A DNA stretch of 46,803 nucleotides from Gemmatimonadota bacterium (GTDB lineage: Bacteria > Gemmatimonadota > Gemmatimonadetes > Longimicrobiales > Gaopeijiaceae). Shown here one piece after another: positions 17,462-24,423 of the stretch; within the stretch, counting starts at the first letter, position 1; the number at the start of each line of letters is the position of its first letter. Below the pieces are notes generated by a model. It was not told where the DNA came from and searched no databases. It was given only the letters and a program-made list of their open reading frames with translations. The position numbers and the translations under genes are program-made. The stretch spans positions 1 through 46,803 of the forward strand of contig JAURER010000022.1 of the NCBI GenBank assembly GCA_030827315.1, read 5' to 3'.

Positions 17462-17677
17462 GTGGCCGACGGTGCGGTGCCGTCCGCGCCGAGGGAAGGG
17501 CGCGCCACGGCCCGGCGCCCGATCGGCCTCCGTGAGCGCACACCCGCCGACCTCCTGACCACGGTGCGGCGCGTCGGCCTCACCGTGGCGTCCCGATGGG
17601 AAGAAGTCGCCCTCGGAACGTTCTTTCTCGCGTTCACGTGGTTCGCGATTGAGTGGCTGCGGTTGATCTTCCGGTAG
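17462..17677 (+). CDS. Possible small membrane-anchored protein
   Basis: The last 50 codons before the TAG at 17675-17677 look coding: third positions are nearly all G/C and the peptide reads as an amphipathic helix (ERTPADLLTTVRRVGL) followed by one membrane segment (VALGTFFLAFTWFAIEWL) and a short basic end. The start is uncertain: GTG 17462 gives 71 residues, a later GTG gives about 37; neither has a good ribosome-binding site. No relatives recognised. Confidence 0.35.
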   Translation: MADGAVPSAPREGRATARRPIGLRERTPADLLTTVRRVGLTVASRWEEVALGTFFLAFTWFAIEWLRLIFR

Positions 17678-17732
17678 CGCCGGAACCCAGCGCCTTTCAC
17701 CCTCGTCACCTCACCTCCACCCCCGGAGCCCC

Positions 17733-18608
17733 ATGCGACCCGCGAGTCCGTTGCATCACCGAGCGAGACTCCTGTGCCTGTACGTGGGCGTGCCCCTCGT
17801 CACGTGCCTCGGATCTCCGGGTGTACCGGTCGCCGCCCAGGAAGCGGAGGTCTTCGCCGTCCGCTACGGAACGATCCGCGGTTTTCCGCTGCGCGGCCTG
17901 CTTCCGGACGCGCCCGAGGGGGAGCGGATCGACATCGCGTTGGCCGTGTGGGTGGTGCGCTCGGCCGACCGTGTCGTCCTGTTCGACACGGGATTTTTTC
18001 GCGAGTCGTGGTTCGAGCGCTTTGACGTGCGCGACTTTGTGCGCCCCGACCGGGCGATCGCCTCACTCGGGATCGCCCCCGGAGACGTGACGGACGTCGT
18101 CGTGAGCCACGCACACTGGGACCACATGGGCGGACTCGAGCTCTTTCCTGCCGCCACCGCGTGGATCCAGCGAGAGGAGTTCGTCTACTACACGGGGCAG
18201 GCGTGGCAGCAGGGCGCCCGGCGCGGGGGCATCGATGCCGCCGACGTCGTGCACCTCGTGCAGCGGAACACCCAGGGTCTCGTCCGGCTCGTCGACGGGG
18301 ACGGGGTCGAGATCATCCCGGGCCTCACGGTCCACACGGGATCACGACACACCTTCGCCTCGCAATACCTGCACGTCGCAGGTGCGGCGCCGATCGTGCT
18401 CGCCTCCGACAACGTCTACCTGTGGCGGGCGATCGAAGAGGGACGGGCAAGCGCGACGTTCGAGCCGGACGATCGCGACGGCAACGTCGCGGCCGCGCGA
18501 CGGATGGTGCAGCTCGCCGGAGACGTTGGGCGTGTGATCCCGGGACACGACCCGGACACCTTCGTCCGATTCCCCGAGGTCGGCGAGGGGGTGGTCCGCA
18601 TCCGCTGA
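17733..18608 (+). CDS. Secreted metallo-beta-lactamase-fold hydrolase, N-acyl-homoserine-lactonase-like
   Basis: 291 residues with a signal peptide (cleaving near PVAA-Q). The metal site is complete: SHAHWDHMGG (HxHxDH), TGSRHTFASQY (fourth His), LASDNVYLW (bridging Asp, with Tyr three residues on, as in AiiA), and VIPGHD (last His). DTGFFRESWF precedes it. This set and order match the quorum-quenching lactonase branch of the fold, so hydrolysis of a lactone in the periplasm is a reasonable guess; other esters are possible. It stands alone, about 80 bases before a small frame. Confidence 0.85.
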   Translation: MRPASPLHHRARLLCLYVGVPLVTCLGSPGVPVAAQEAEVFAVRYGTIRGFPLRGLLPDAPEGERIDIALAVWVVRSADRVVLFDTGFFRESWFERFDVRDFVRPDRAIASLGIAPGDVTDVVVSHAHWDHMGGLELFPAATAWIQREEFVYYTGQAWQQGARRGGIDAADVVHLVQRNTQGLVRLVDGDGVEIIPGLTVHTGSRHTFASQYLHVAGAAPIVLASDNVYLWRAIEEGRASATFEPDDRDGNVAAARRMVQLAGDVGRVIPGHDPDTFVRFPEVGEGVVRIR

Positions 18609-18690
18609 CGGGCGCGCGGACCGGTCACGACACCGCGCCGCCCGCCGCGCTATGTTGTGAGTCGCTTTCCACGCGAACGGTGTCGGCCCC

Positions 18691-18804
18691 ATGGATCTCC
18701 AGGACCTCGGCTACGCACGCTGGCGCCCCCACCCCGGGCACGGGCTCGAGGCCGCCGTCGCCGACTACCGCGCAGCCTTCACTTCAGAGGACGGGAGCGG
18801 CTGA
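18691..18804 (+). CDS. Small upstream reading frame (37 aa), possible leader or gene remnant
   Basis: ATG 18691 to TGA 18802-18804 encodes MDLQDLGYARWRPHPGHG and then a short helix ending FTSEDGSG. Its stop is 3 bases before the GTG of the SnoaL-like gene, so ribosomes could pass on. A TATGTTGT element at 18651-18658 is a possible -10. No ribosome-binding site and no family seen; it may be only a remnant of a larger N-terminus. Confidence 0.3.
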   Translation: MDLQDLGYARWRPHPGHGLEAAVADYRAAFTSEDGSG

Positions 18805-18807
18805 GCC

Positions 18808-19299
18808 GTGCGTCTACGCACCTGTCTGGGAGTCATCGTCGCCATGACCGCTCTTTCGAACCCGTCCGGGGCCAGCGCCCAGAGTGGAGCCGAGTCCGAT
18901 GAAGCGCGCATCAGGGCCGCACGAGCCGCCTCGAATCGAGCGATCGCGGCCCACGACGTCGCGGGCGCCCTCGCGGTCCTGGACGAGGGCTTCCATGCCG
19001 CCATTTCCAGCGGAGCGTTTCGGACGAGCCGTGAGGAAATGGGCCGTGCCTTCGCCGAACGCTTCGAAGCGTTCCCCGACGCGGTGTACGTACGCACCCC
19101 CGTCACGGTGGAGGTCGAGGCGGACGGCGCGGTTGCAGCCGAGGTCGGTGAGTGGGTGGGAAGCTGGACGACCGAGGAGGGTCCGTTCCGGACCGGGGGC
19201 CGGTATGCGGCGCACTGGAGGAAGGCGGCGGACGGCCGCTGGCTGATCCGCGCGGAGCTCTTCGTGCCGCTCTTCTGCGAGGGCCCGGGCTGCTCGTGA
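18808..19299 (+). CDS. Secreted SnoaL/DUF4440-like (NTF2-fold) protein
   Basis: 163 residues from GTG 18808. A signal peptide (CLGVIVAMTALSNPSGASA-Q) is followed by a cone-shaped NTF2-like domain: a first helix RAASNRAIAAHDVAGALAVLDEGFHAAIS, SREEMGRAFAERFEAFPDAVYVRTP, VGEWVGSWTTEEG and the final strand pair YAAHWRKAADGRWLIRAELFVPL. This matches DUF4440-type small secreted proteins, which often have no known ligand. It has a Cys pair at the end (FCEGPGCS) that may form a disulfide. Confidence 0.8.
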   Translation: MRLRTCLGVIVAMTALSNPSGASAQSGAESDEARIRAARAASNRAIAAHDVAGALAVLDEGFHAAISSGAFRTSREEMGRAFAERFEAFPDAVYVRTPVTVEVEADGAVAAEVGEWVGSWTTEEGPFRTGGRYAAHWRKAADGRWLIRAELFVPLFCEGPGCS

Positions 19300-19323
19300 G
19301 CCGATACGGGGGCAGGGGGGCGT

Positions 19324-19860
19324 CTACTTCTTCCGCGCCGGGAACTGCCAACCACGCTGGACACGCCGCGGCTCGTCGACCACCACGAAGGAGTCGGGCG
19401 CACCGCGATCGACTACGTCGAGGTACCGGGAGACCTGGCGGCGCGGAAGGACGGAGTAGAGCACTTCCACGTCGCCCGCCCGCCCGCGGCCGATCATCTC
19501 GGTCACGCCGAATCCGGTGTCCCGGAGGTCGGCCGCGAGTTCGGCGCCACCCTGGCGCACGACCGTGCGGATGGTGGCGAGTCCGAGCGCGAGCCTCTCC
19601 TCCAGGCGAAGCCCTACGAAGTTCCCGGTAGCGAAGCCGGCCGCGTACCCGACCACGTGCAGGGGGCTCGTGAGATGCTGGACCACGATGCCGATGGCCG
19701 TGACCCAGATCAGGACCTCGAAGAACCCGATGAACGGGGCCAGAAACCGGCGGTTGCGCATGATGAGGAGCATCCGGATCGTCGCCATGCTCACGTCCGT
19801 GACGCGCAGCATGAAGACGACGAGCGGGCCGTACGGTCCTGAGACGAGTTCCGAGAGCAT
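19324..19860 (-). CDS. DUF5698/DUF2179 membrane protein (UPF0316 family)
   Basis: 178 residues: three membrane segments in the first 90 (PLVVFMLRVTDVSMATIRMLLI, LAPFIGFFEVLIWVTAIGIVV, VVGYAAGFATGNFVGLRLEE) with the family motif R-x-x-D-V-S-x-x-T-x-R, then a soluble DUF2179 domain (TVVRQGGAELAADLRDTGFGVTEMIGRG...VLYSVLPRRQVSRYLDVV). Length and order fit UPF0316 proteins. Function unknown. Convergent with the SnoaL-like gene and divergent from DUF486. Confidence 0.88.
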   Translation of the reverse strand: MLSELVSGPYGPLVVFMLRVTDVSMATIRMLLIMRNRRFLAPFIGFFEVLIWVTAIGIVVQHLTSPLHVVGYAAGFATGNFVGLRLEERLALGLATIRTVVRQGGAELAADLRDTGFGVTEMIGRGRAGDVEVLYSVLPRRQVSRYLDVVDRGAPDSFVVVDEPRRVQRGWQFPARKK

Positions 19861-19999
19861 GACGCGAGCGATCCGGATGGTGCGTTGGAGGGGGCATGAT
19901 ATCTTCGTGGCGCACGGGCCGTTGCGGGAGGTCCTTCACGGGTCGGACGCCCCTCGCGCGGCCACGTCCAGGCATCCACTCTCCTGCTTCGGAACGCGC

Positions 20000-20359
20000 G
20001 TGTCCTCGCCCATTCTCAAGACGGTCCTCCTGCTCTGTGCCTCGAACGTCTTCATGACGCTGGCGTGGTATGCGCACCTCAAGGAACTGGGGCACCGCCC
20101 GTGGATCGTCGCCGCCCTGTTCAGTTGGGGCATCGCCCTCTTCGAATACCTCCTTCAGGTGCCCGCGAACCGCATCGGCCACACGGTGATGACCATCGGG
20201 CAGCTGAAGATCCTTCAGGAGGTCGTGACGCTCTCCGTCTTCGTGCCGATCGCGGTGTTCTATCTCCGGGAGCCCGTGAAGCTCGATTACCTCTGGGCGG
20301 GGCTCTGCCTGTGCGGTGCCGCGTTCTTCCTCTTCCGTGGCGGGCTGGTCGCACGCTGA
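20000..20359 (+). CDS. DUF486 (DMT-superfamily-like) membrane protein
   Basis: 119 residues, four membrane segments: LKTVLLLCASNVFMTLAWYAHL, IVAALFSWGIALFEYLLQVPANR, a central LKILQEVVTLSVFVPIAVFYL and LDYLWAGLCLCGAAFFLF. WY-x-H-L and YLLQVPANRIG are typical of DUF486. GTG 20000 is chosen because it sits right before the first membrane segment and yields the usual length (about 110-120); no ATG fits. TATCTTCG at 19900-19907 could be its -10. Confidence 0.85.
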   Translation: MSSPILKTVLLLCASNVFMTLAWYAHLKELGHRPWIVAALFSWGIALFEYLLQVPANRIGHTVMTIGQLKILQEVVTLSVFVPIAVFYLREPVKLDYLWAGLCLCGAAFFLFRGGLVAR

Positions 20360-20408
20360 GCGCTGGCGCCTCCCTTTCCCCGCGCGGAGCGCTCGGCGAG
20401 CTTTCCTT

Positions 20409-21125
20409 ATGGGCGCATACTCCGAGATCGTCCCGTTCTTCGACCTCCTCTACTCCAGCCTCAAGGACTACGAGCACGAGGCCCGGAAGATCGACGAGGT
20501 CCTCCGCGGGAGTGGCCAGACGGCCCGTCGGATCCTCGACGTGGGGTGTGGCACGGGACTTCACGCGTACGCGCTCGCCCGGCTCGGCTACGTGGTCGAC
20601 GGTGTCGACGTGGAGCCCGGATGCCTCCGTATCGCGGCCGACCGCAACCCGCAGGGCGTCTTCCGGCGGGCGGACATGCGTACCCTCGCGGTGGACGATC
20701 CGTACGACGCGGTCGTGTGCCTGTTCGGGGCCATCGGGCACGCGCGTGACGAGGAAGGACTGAGAGGGACCCTGTCCAGCCTCGCGGCGGCCGTGCGGCC
20801 CGGTGGGGTCGTCATCGTCGAGCCCTGGTTCGAGCCCGGGGTGGTCGCCCACGGGGATGTCGCGATGCACACGGCGGAGTCGGAAGAGGTGAAGCTCTGT
20901 CGCATGTCGCGGACCACGATCCACGACCATCTCTCGGTGCTCGAGTTCGACTACCTGATCGCCACGCGCACGGCGACGACGCACCACCGGGAAGTCCACG
21001 AGCTTGGCCTCTTCCCGGCCCGTCTGATGGAGTCCGAGCTCGCGGCCGCGGGTCTCGAGGTGAGCCGCGACGCCCATGGCTTCGCCGGCGGCGGTCTCTG
21101 GATCGGACGCAGGCCCGCGTCGTAG
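20409..21125 (+). CDS. Class I SAM-dependent methyltransferase (DesVI/TylM1-like)
   Basis: 238 residues: FFDLLYSSLKDYEHEARKIDEVL at the start, motif I RILDVGCGTGLHAYALARLG, GVDVEPGCLRIAADR, DMRTLAVDDPYDAVVCLFGAIGHA (motif IV) and AVRPGGVVIVEPWFEPG. The Y-D-L-Y/K-D-Y N-terminus and the VEPWFEP stretch resemble N,N-dimethyltransferases of amino sugars, but no sugar genes lie nearby, so the substrate stays open. It follows DUF486 by 49 bases on the same strand. Confidence 0.82.
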   Translation: MGAYSEIVPFFDLLYSSLKDYEHEARKIDEVLRGSGQTARRILDVGCGTGLHAYALARLGYVVDGVDVEPGCLRIAADRNPQGVFRRADMRTLAVDDPYDAVVCLFGAIGHARDEEGLRGTLSSLAAAVRPGGVVIVEPWFEPGVVAHGDVAMHTAESEEVKLCRMSRTTIHDHLSVLEFDYLIATRTATTHHREVHELGLFPARLMESELAAAGLEVSRDAHGFAGGGLWIGRRPAS

Positions 21126-21150
21126 GGTCTCCGGGGGCCGGCCCCGGCGG

Positions 21151-21783
21151 TCAGAGCGGCGCGTCGCCTCCCGCGCCCGGCCTTGCGAGGCCCGCGGCCT
21201 CGAGTCGCCTCGGGGTCAGGACGCCGAGGGACATGAGCGTGCTCACCGCGTCTTCGATCTCCCAGTCGAGGCGCTCGACCGCGCTCGAAGGCACCATCTG
21301 AAGAAAGCCGGTCGTCGGATTCGGCGTGGTCGGAATGAAGACCGCACACCACTCGAGACCGTCCGGACCGGTGATGGTGTTCGTCAGGAAGCCGATCGCG
21401 CGCATCCCGGGGGTGGGAAACTCCACCATGACGACGGTTCGGAGCTGGGCACGCGGGGTGCTGAACGAGTCCACCACCTGCTTGGACGCCCCGTAGATCG
21501 CCCGCACCAGCGGGATCCGGGCGACCGCCTTCTCCAGGAACCCGATGATGCGTCGCCCCAGCACGTGCGTTGCGACCTCGCCCACGATGAGGAGGAGGAG
21601 CACGAGCAGGCCGAGGGTGGTCGCGACCTGGAGGGAGGCCGGAAGCTGCACCAGGAGCGGCTGCAGGAACGGGAGTAGCAGCTCGGTCAGGGCATTGTAG
21701 AGGAAGCGCAGGGCAAAGAGCGTGATTCCCAGGGGAATCAGCACGGCGAGGCCCGTCGCGAGGCGACGCTTGAACAGGTCCAT
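21151..21783 (-). CDS. DUF502 membrane protein
   Basis: 210 residues. Two membrane segments (LATGLAVLIPLGITLFALRFL and VATTLGLLVLLLLIVGEVATHVLG) are followed by the DUF502 soluble region: EKAVARIPLVRAIYGASKQVVDSF, VVMVEFPTPGMRAIGFLTN, CAVFIPTTPNPTTGFLQMVP, and DAVSTLMSLGV. ATG 21783 is chosen over longer forms because the product then begins MDLFKRRLATG, the usual start. Function unknown. Confidence 0.9.
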   Translation of the reverse strand: MDLFKRRLATGLAVLIPLGITLFALRFLYNALTELLLPFLQPLLVQLPASLQVATTLGLLVLLLLIVGEVATHVLGRRIIGFLEKAVARIPLVRAIYGASKQVVDSFSTPRAQLRTVVMVEFPTPGMRAIGFLTNTITGPDGLEWCAVFIPTTPNPTTGFLQMVPSSAVERLDWEIEDAVSTLMSLGVLTPRRLEAAGLARPGAGGDAPL

Positions 21784-21959
21784 GGGTAGTGGCCGGGAAC
21801 CGGGAATTCGGGGCGGCACGGTCGGGCCGCGCACCGCAATATCGCCCCGAAACCGGCGGAACGGGGAGTCGGCAGATCGAGAAACCCGTGGCCTTTGCGC
21901 CACCGGACGCGTCAGGCATCTTCCTCGCCGCGACGACGCCCCACACCGGAGAGGCAGCC

Positions 21960-22451
21960 GTGACACACGAGCAGGGTCGAAGTCGGGCCGCGGGCGTCTC
22001 CGTGGGCCACGTGCACCTGAAGGTGGCCGACCTCGAGCGTTCGATCCGCTTCTATTCGGAGGTCCTCGGCTTCGAGGTGACCCAGCGCATCGGGGATTCG
22101 GCCGCCTTCCTCGGCGCGGACGGATACCACCATCACGTCGGACTGAACATCTGGGAGTCCCGAAGCGGCAGCCGACCGGCCCCGGGCACCACGGGTCTGT
22201 ACCACGTGGCCTTCCTGTACCCCGACCGGGCCGCACTCGGGGACGTCCTCCGCCGACTGCGGGAACACGGCATCCCCCTGGAGGGGGCCGCGGACCACGG
22301 CGTGAGCGAGGCGCTGTATCTGCGTGACCCCGACGGGAATGGCGTTGAGCTCTACCGCGATCGTCCGCGGGAGGAATGGCCGCGCGGGACCGACGGAGCG
22401 CTGCAGATGTTCACGCGTCCTCTGGACGTCCGGGGCCTGCTGGACGCCTGA
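21960..22451 (+). CDS. VOC-family (glyoxalase/extradiol dioxygenase fold) protein
   Basis: 163 residues from GTG 21960, with GGAGAGG 6 bases upstream. A betaalphabetabetabeta unit begins VGHVHLKVADLERSIRFYSEVLGFEV with His as first metal ligand; YHHHVGLNIW, TTGLYHVAFLYPDRAAL and LRDPDGNGVELYRDR supply the later His and the Glu. One pair of units fits CatE/BphC-like N-terminal domain proteins. Substrate unknown. Confidence 0.85.
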   Translation: MTHEQGRSRAAGVSVGHVHLKVADLERSIRFYSEVLGFEVTQRIGDSAAFLGADGYHHHVGLNIWESRSGSRPAPGTTGLYHVAFLYPDRAALGDVLRRLREHGIPLEGAADHGVSEALYLRDPDGNGVELYRDRPREEWPRGTDGALQMFTRPLDVRGLLDA

Positions 22452-22523
22452 GGCCGGGGCATCGTCGGGCTCGCGGCAAGCCCCTCGCCGTGGGAAGGGG
22501 GCCGGACGGCAGCCGAATTCGAG

Positions 22524-23057
22524 TCAGCGACGGTCGTGCTCCGTTCGCTCGTCCGGCTCCCGACCCTCGTCCCCGTCCACGGCTTCCGAACGGGCCACGC
22601 CGCCGGGCTGCACGTAGGCGCTCGCCGCGCCGTGCTCGTAAACGAGCCTTCCGCCGGAATGTCCGACCATGGTGCCGACGATCGCGAGCCCGACCCCCGT
22701 CACGATCGCGGCCCCCCTGACGATCTGGCCGGGCCTCCCCGGCAAGAGTCCGGCGGACACGACGACCAGTCCGATGATCGTGAGGGGAAAGAAGAGTTTC
22801 GCGCGCTCCTCATGCTCGTGGAACGCGGCGGCCGGCACGATCCCCTCCACGGCCTCTTCTTCGTTCTCGCCGGTCTGGATGGCGGCCCACGATGCGAGGA
22901 CGAGCCCGGCCGCGAGGGCCACCACCGGCAGCCAGGCGGGCCGGAGGGCCGCACCGCGCCGGATCGCGAGGAAGGCCACGACCGCCGCCAGGGGCAGGAG
23001 GACGACGAGCGCGACCGGAAAGTGCACGACGGACGGATGCAGCGGCTGCGGCAACAT
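22524..23057 (-). CDS. DUF2231 membrane protein
   Basis: 177 residues. It opens with MLPQPLHPSVVHFPVALVVL, whose paired His near the first membrane helix are typical of DUF2231 (the LHP..VHFP motif). Four membrane helices follow, one loop carries GENEEEAVEG and HEHEERAK, and the tail is charged and disordered. Members of the family are often found with redox or c-type cytochrome genes; binding of heme or a metal by the His pair is a guess. Divergent from the creatininase gene. Confidence 0.82.
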   Translation of the reverse strand: MLPQPLHPSVVHFPVALVVLLPLAAVVAFLAIRRGAALRPAWLPVVALAAGLVLASWAAIQTGENEEEAVEGIVPAAAFHEHEERAKLFFPLTIIGLVVVSAGLLPGRPGQIVRGAAIVTGVGLAIVGTMVGHSGGRLVYEHGAASAYVQPGGVARSEAVDGDEGREPDERTEHDRR

Positions 23058-23225
23058 GGTGTCTCCCGTACCTTGAATGTTCCGAAATCTCGCCCGCCCC
23101 GCCGGCGCGCGGTATCCTGCCACCGCTCCATTCGTCACCCCATACGCCCCCGGCGGCCGGGGCGAGGCCTTTCGGACCTCTTCGAGTCGGAGCGAGACAC
23201 CCGCAACCGGTGAGGAGAAGCGCGC

Positions 23226-23990
23226 ATGAGCGGACGTCCCTGGGTCCTGACCGAGACGACCCTGAAGGCCACGCGGGACATCGAATACGAGGTGGCGATC
23301 CTGCCGTGGGGCGCGACCGAGCCGCACAACCTCCACCTCCCCTTCGGCACCGACACCGTCCAGGCGACGGCCGTCGCGGCGGAGGCCGCACGGCGTGCGT
23401 GGGAAGCAGGCGCGCGGGTGGTCGTTCTGCCGGCGATCCCCCTGGGCGCCAACGCGCAGCAGCTCGGAACCGCGCTCACCCTCAATCTCGACCCGAGCAC
23501 GCAGGCGCTCGTGCTGGAGGACATCGTCTCGAGCCTAGAGCATCATCAGGTGCGCAAGCTTCTGATCCTCAACGGTCACGGGGGCAACGATTTCCGGCAG
23601 ATGGTGCGGGAGCTGCAGGCCCGCACCGAGGTGTTCCTGTGCGTGTCGAACTGGTGGACGGTGGCCGACGGCAGCCAGTACTTCGACGAACCCGGGGACC
23701 ATGCGGGCGAACTGGAGACGAGCGTGATGCTCCACCTCGAGCCCGGATGGGTGCGCCCGCTCGCGGAGGCCGGGCCCGGCCGCGCGAGGACGTTCCGACT
23801 CCGGGGGCTGCGAGACGGCGTCGCTTGGGCGCCTCGGGACTGGGCCAGCGTCACGGACGACACCGGAGTCGGCGATCCCGCGGCCGCGACGGCGGAGAAG
23901 GGGAGACGCTTCGTAGACGCGGCCGCCGGGAAGCTCGCCGCCTTCCTCTGCGAACTCGCCGACGCGGACGCCTTCGACCTGTACGAGTGA
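23226..23990 (+). CDS. Creatininase-family amidohydrolase
   Basis: 254 residues. The metal-binding order of the family is present: LPWGATEPHNLHLPFGTDTV (Glu, His, Asp), LILNGHGGNDFRQM (His) and DHAGELETSVMLHLEPGWV (Glu). This family includes creatininase, 2-amino-5-formylamino-pyrimidine hydrolase ArfB and mycofactocin MftE; none of their pathway genes is nearby. Cytoplasmic, no signal peptide. GAGGAG lies about 9 bases before ATG 23226. The substrate cannot be fixed. Confidence 0.88.
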   Translation: MSGRPWVLTETTLKATRDIEYEVAILPWGATEPHNLHLPFGTDTVQATAVAAEAARRAWEAGARVVVLPAIPLGANAQQLGTALTLNLDPSTQALVLEDIVSSLEHHQVRKLLILNGHGGNDFRQMVRELQARTEVFLCVSNWWTVADGSQYFDEPGDHAGELETSVMLHLEPGWVRPLAEAGPGRARTFRLRGLRDGVAWAPRDWASVTDDTGVGDPAAATAEKGRRFVDAAAGKLAAFLCELADADAFDLYE

Positions 23991-24026
23991 GGGTCGAGCT
24001 CGCTTCGAGATCTGATGAGCCGGCGA

Positions 24027-24356
24027 CTGCACGATGACCGTGGCCTGCATTCCGCCATGGATGGTGCACTGATACGTCACGCTGCCGGCCGTGGTGAACG
24101 GGTGCGAGAACGGTCCCGACGACTGCGTCGGCGACGCACCTGCCGAGCCGGGCAGCGTAACGTTGTACGACGCAGAGCCCGCCCACGTCCAGGTCACGGT
24201 TCCGCCGACCGCGACCCTCAGCGAGGTTGGGTCGAAGGCGTTGTCCCGCACGGTCACGGCGTCCGTCGTCCCCCCGCGTCTTGCCGACGTGCTCTCGAGC
24301 GTCCACAATCCAGCGACGACGTCATCGGCCTCCTGTCGGGCCGGTGGGCCCGCTTA
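24027..24356 (-). pseudogene. Decayed cupredoxin (plastocyanin-like) gene
   Basis: The minus strand encodes a clear cupredoxin: AVTVRDNAFDPTSLRVAVGGTVTWTW, SHPFTTAGSVTYQC and TIHGGMQATVIVQ. It is probably not functional. There is no ATG or GTG start (only TTG 24308 after a stop at 24354-24356), no signal peptide, and no stop after the usual VIVQ end, so the frame runs on antisense into the creatininase gene to 23535. The first copper ligand, normally His in a PHNV motif, is Tyr (SASYNV); Cys, His and Met (C-x2-H-x2-M) remain. A sequencing error at either end could also explain part of this. Confidence 0.6.
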
Positions 24357-24362
24357 GCTTCG
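24333..24362 (+). promoter_or_regulatory. Promoter of the permease-EIIA fusion gene
   Basis: CTGTCG at 24333-24338, 16 bases, then TAGCTTCG at 24355-24362. It mirrors the tRNA-Cys promoter (TTGTCG-16-TAGGTTCT). The permease ATG is 62 bases further on. Confidence 0.45.
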
Positions 24363-24423
24363 GCACCGCGTCGCGCGATCGGCTCCGAGCGTGATCGTTC
24401 CGTTCCCTCCAGCCTCGCCCAGC

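Noticed and set aside
18161-18847. 228-codon plus frame
   Set aside because: Out-of-frame shadow of the metallo-beta-lactamase gene and the following small frames.
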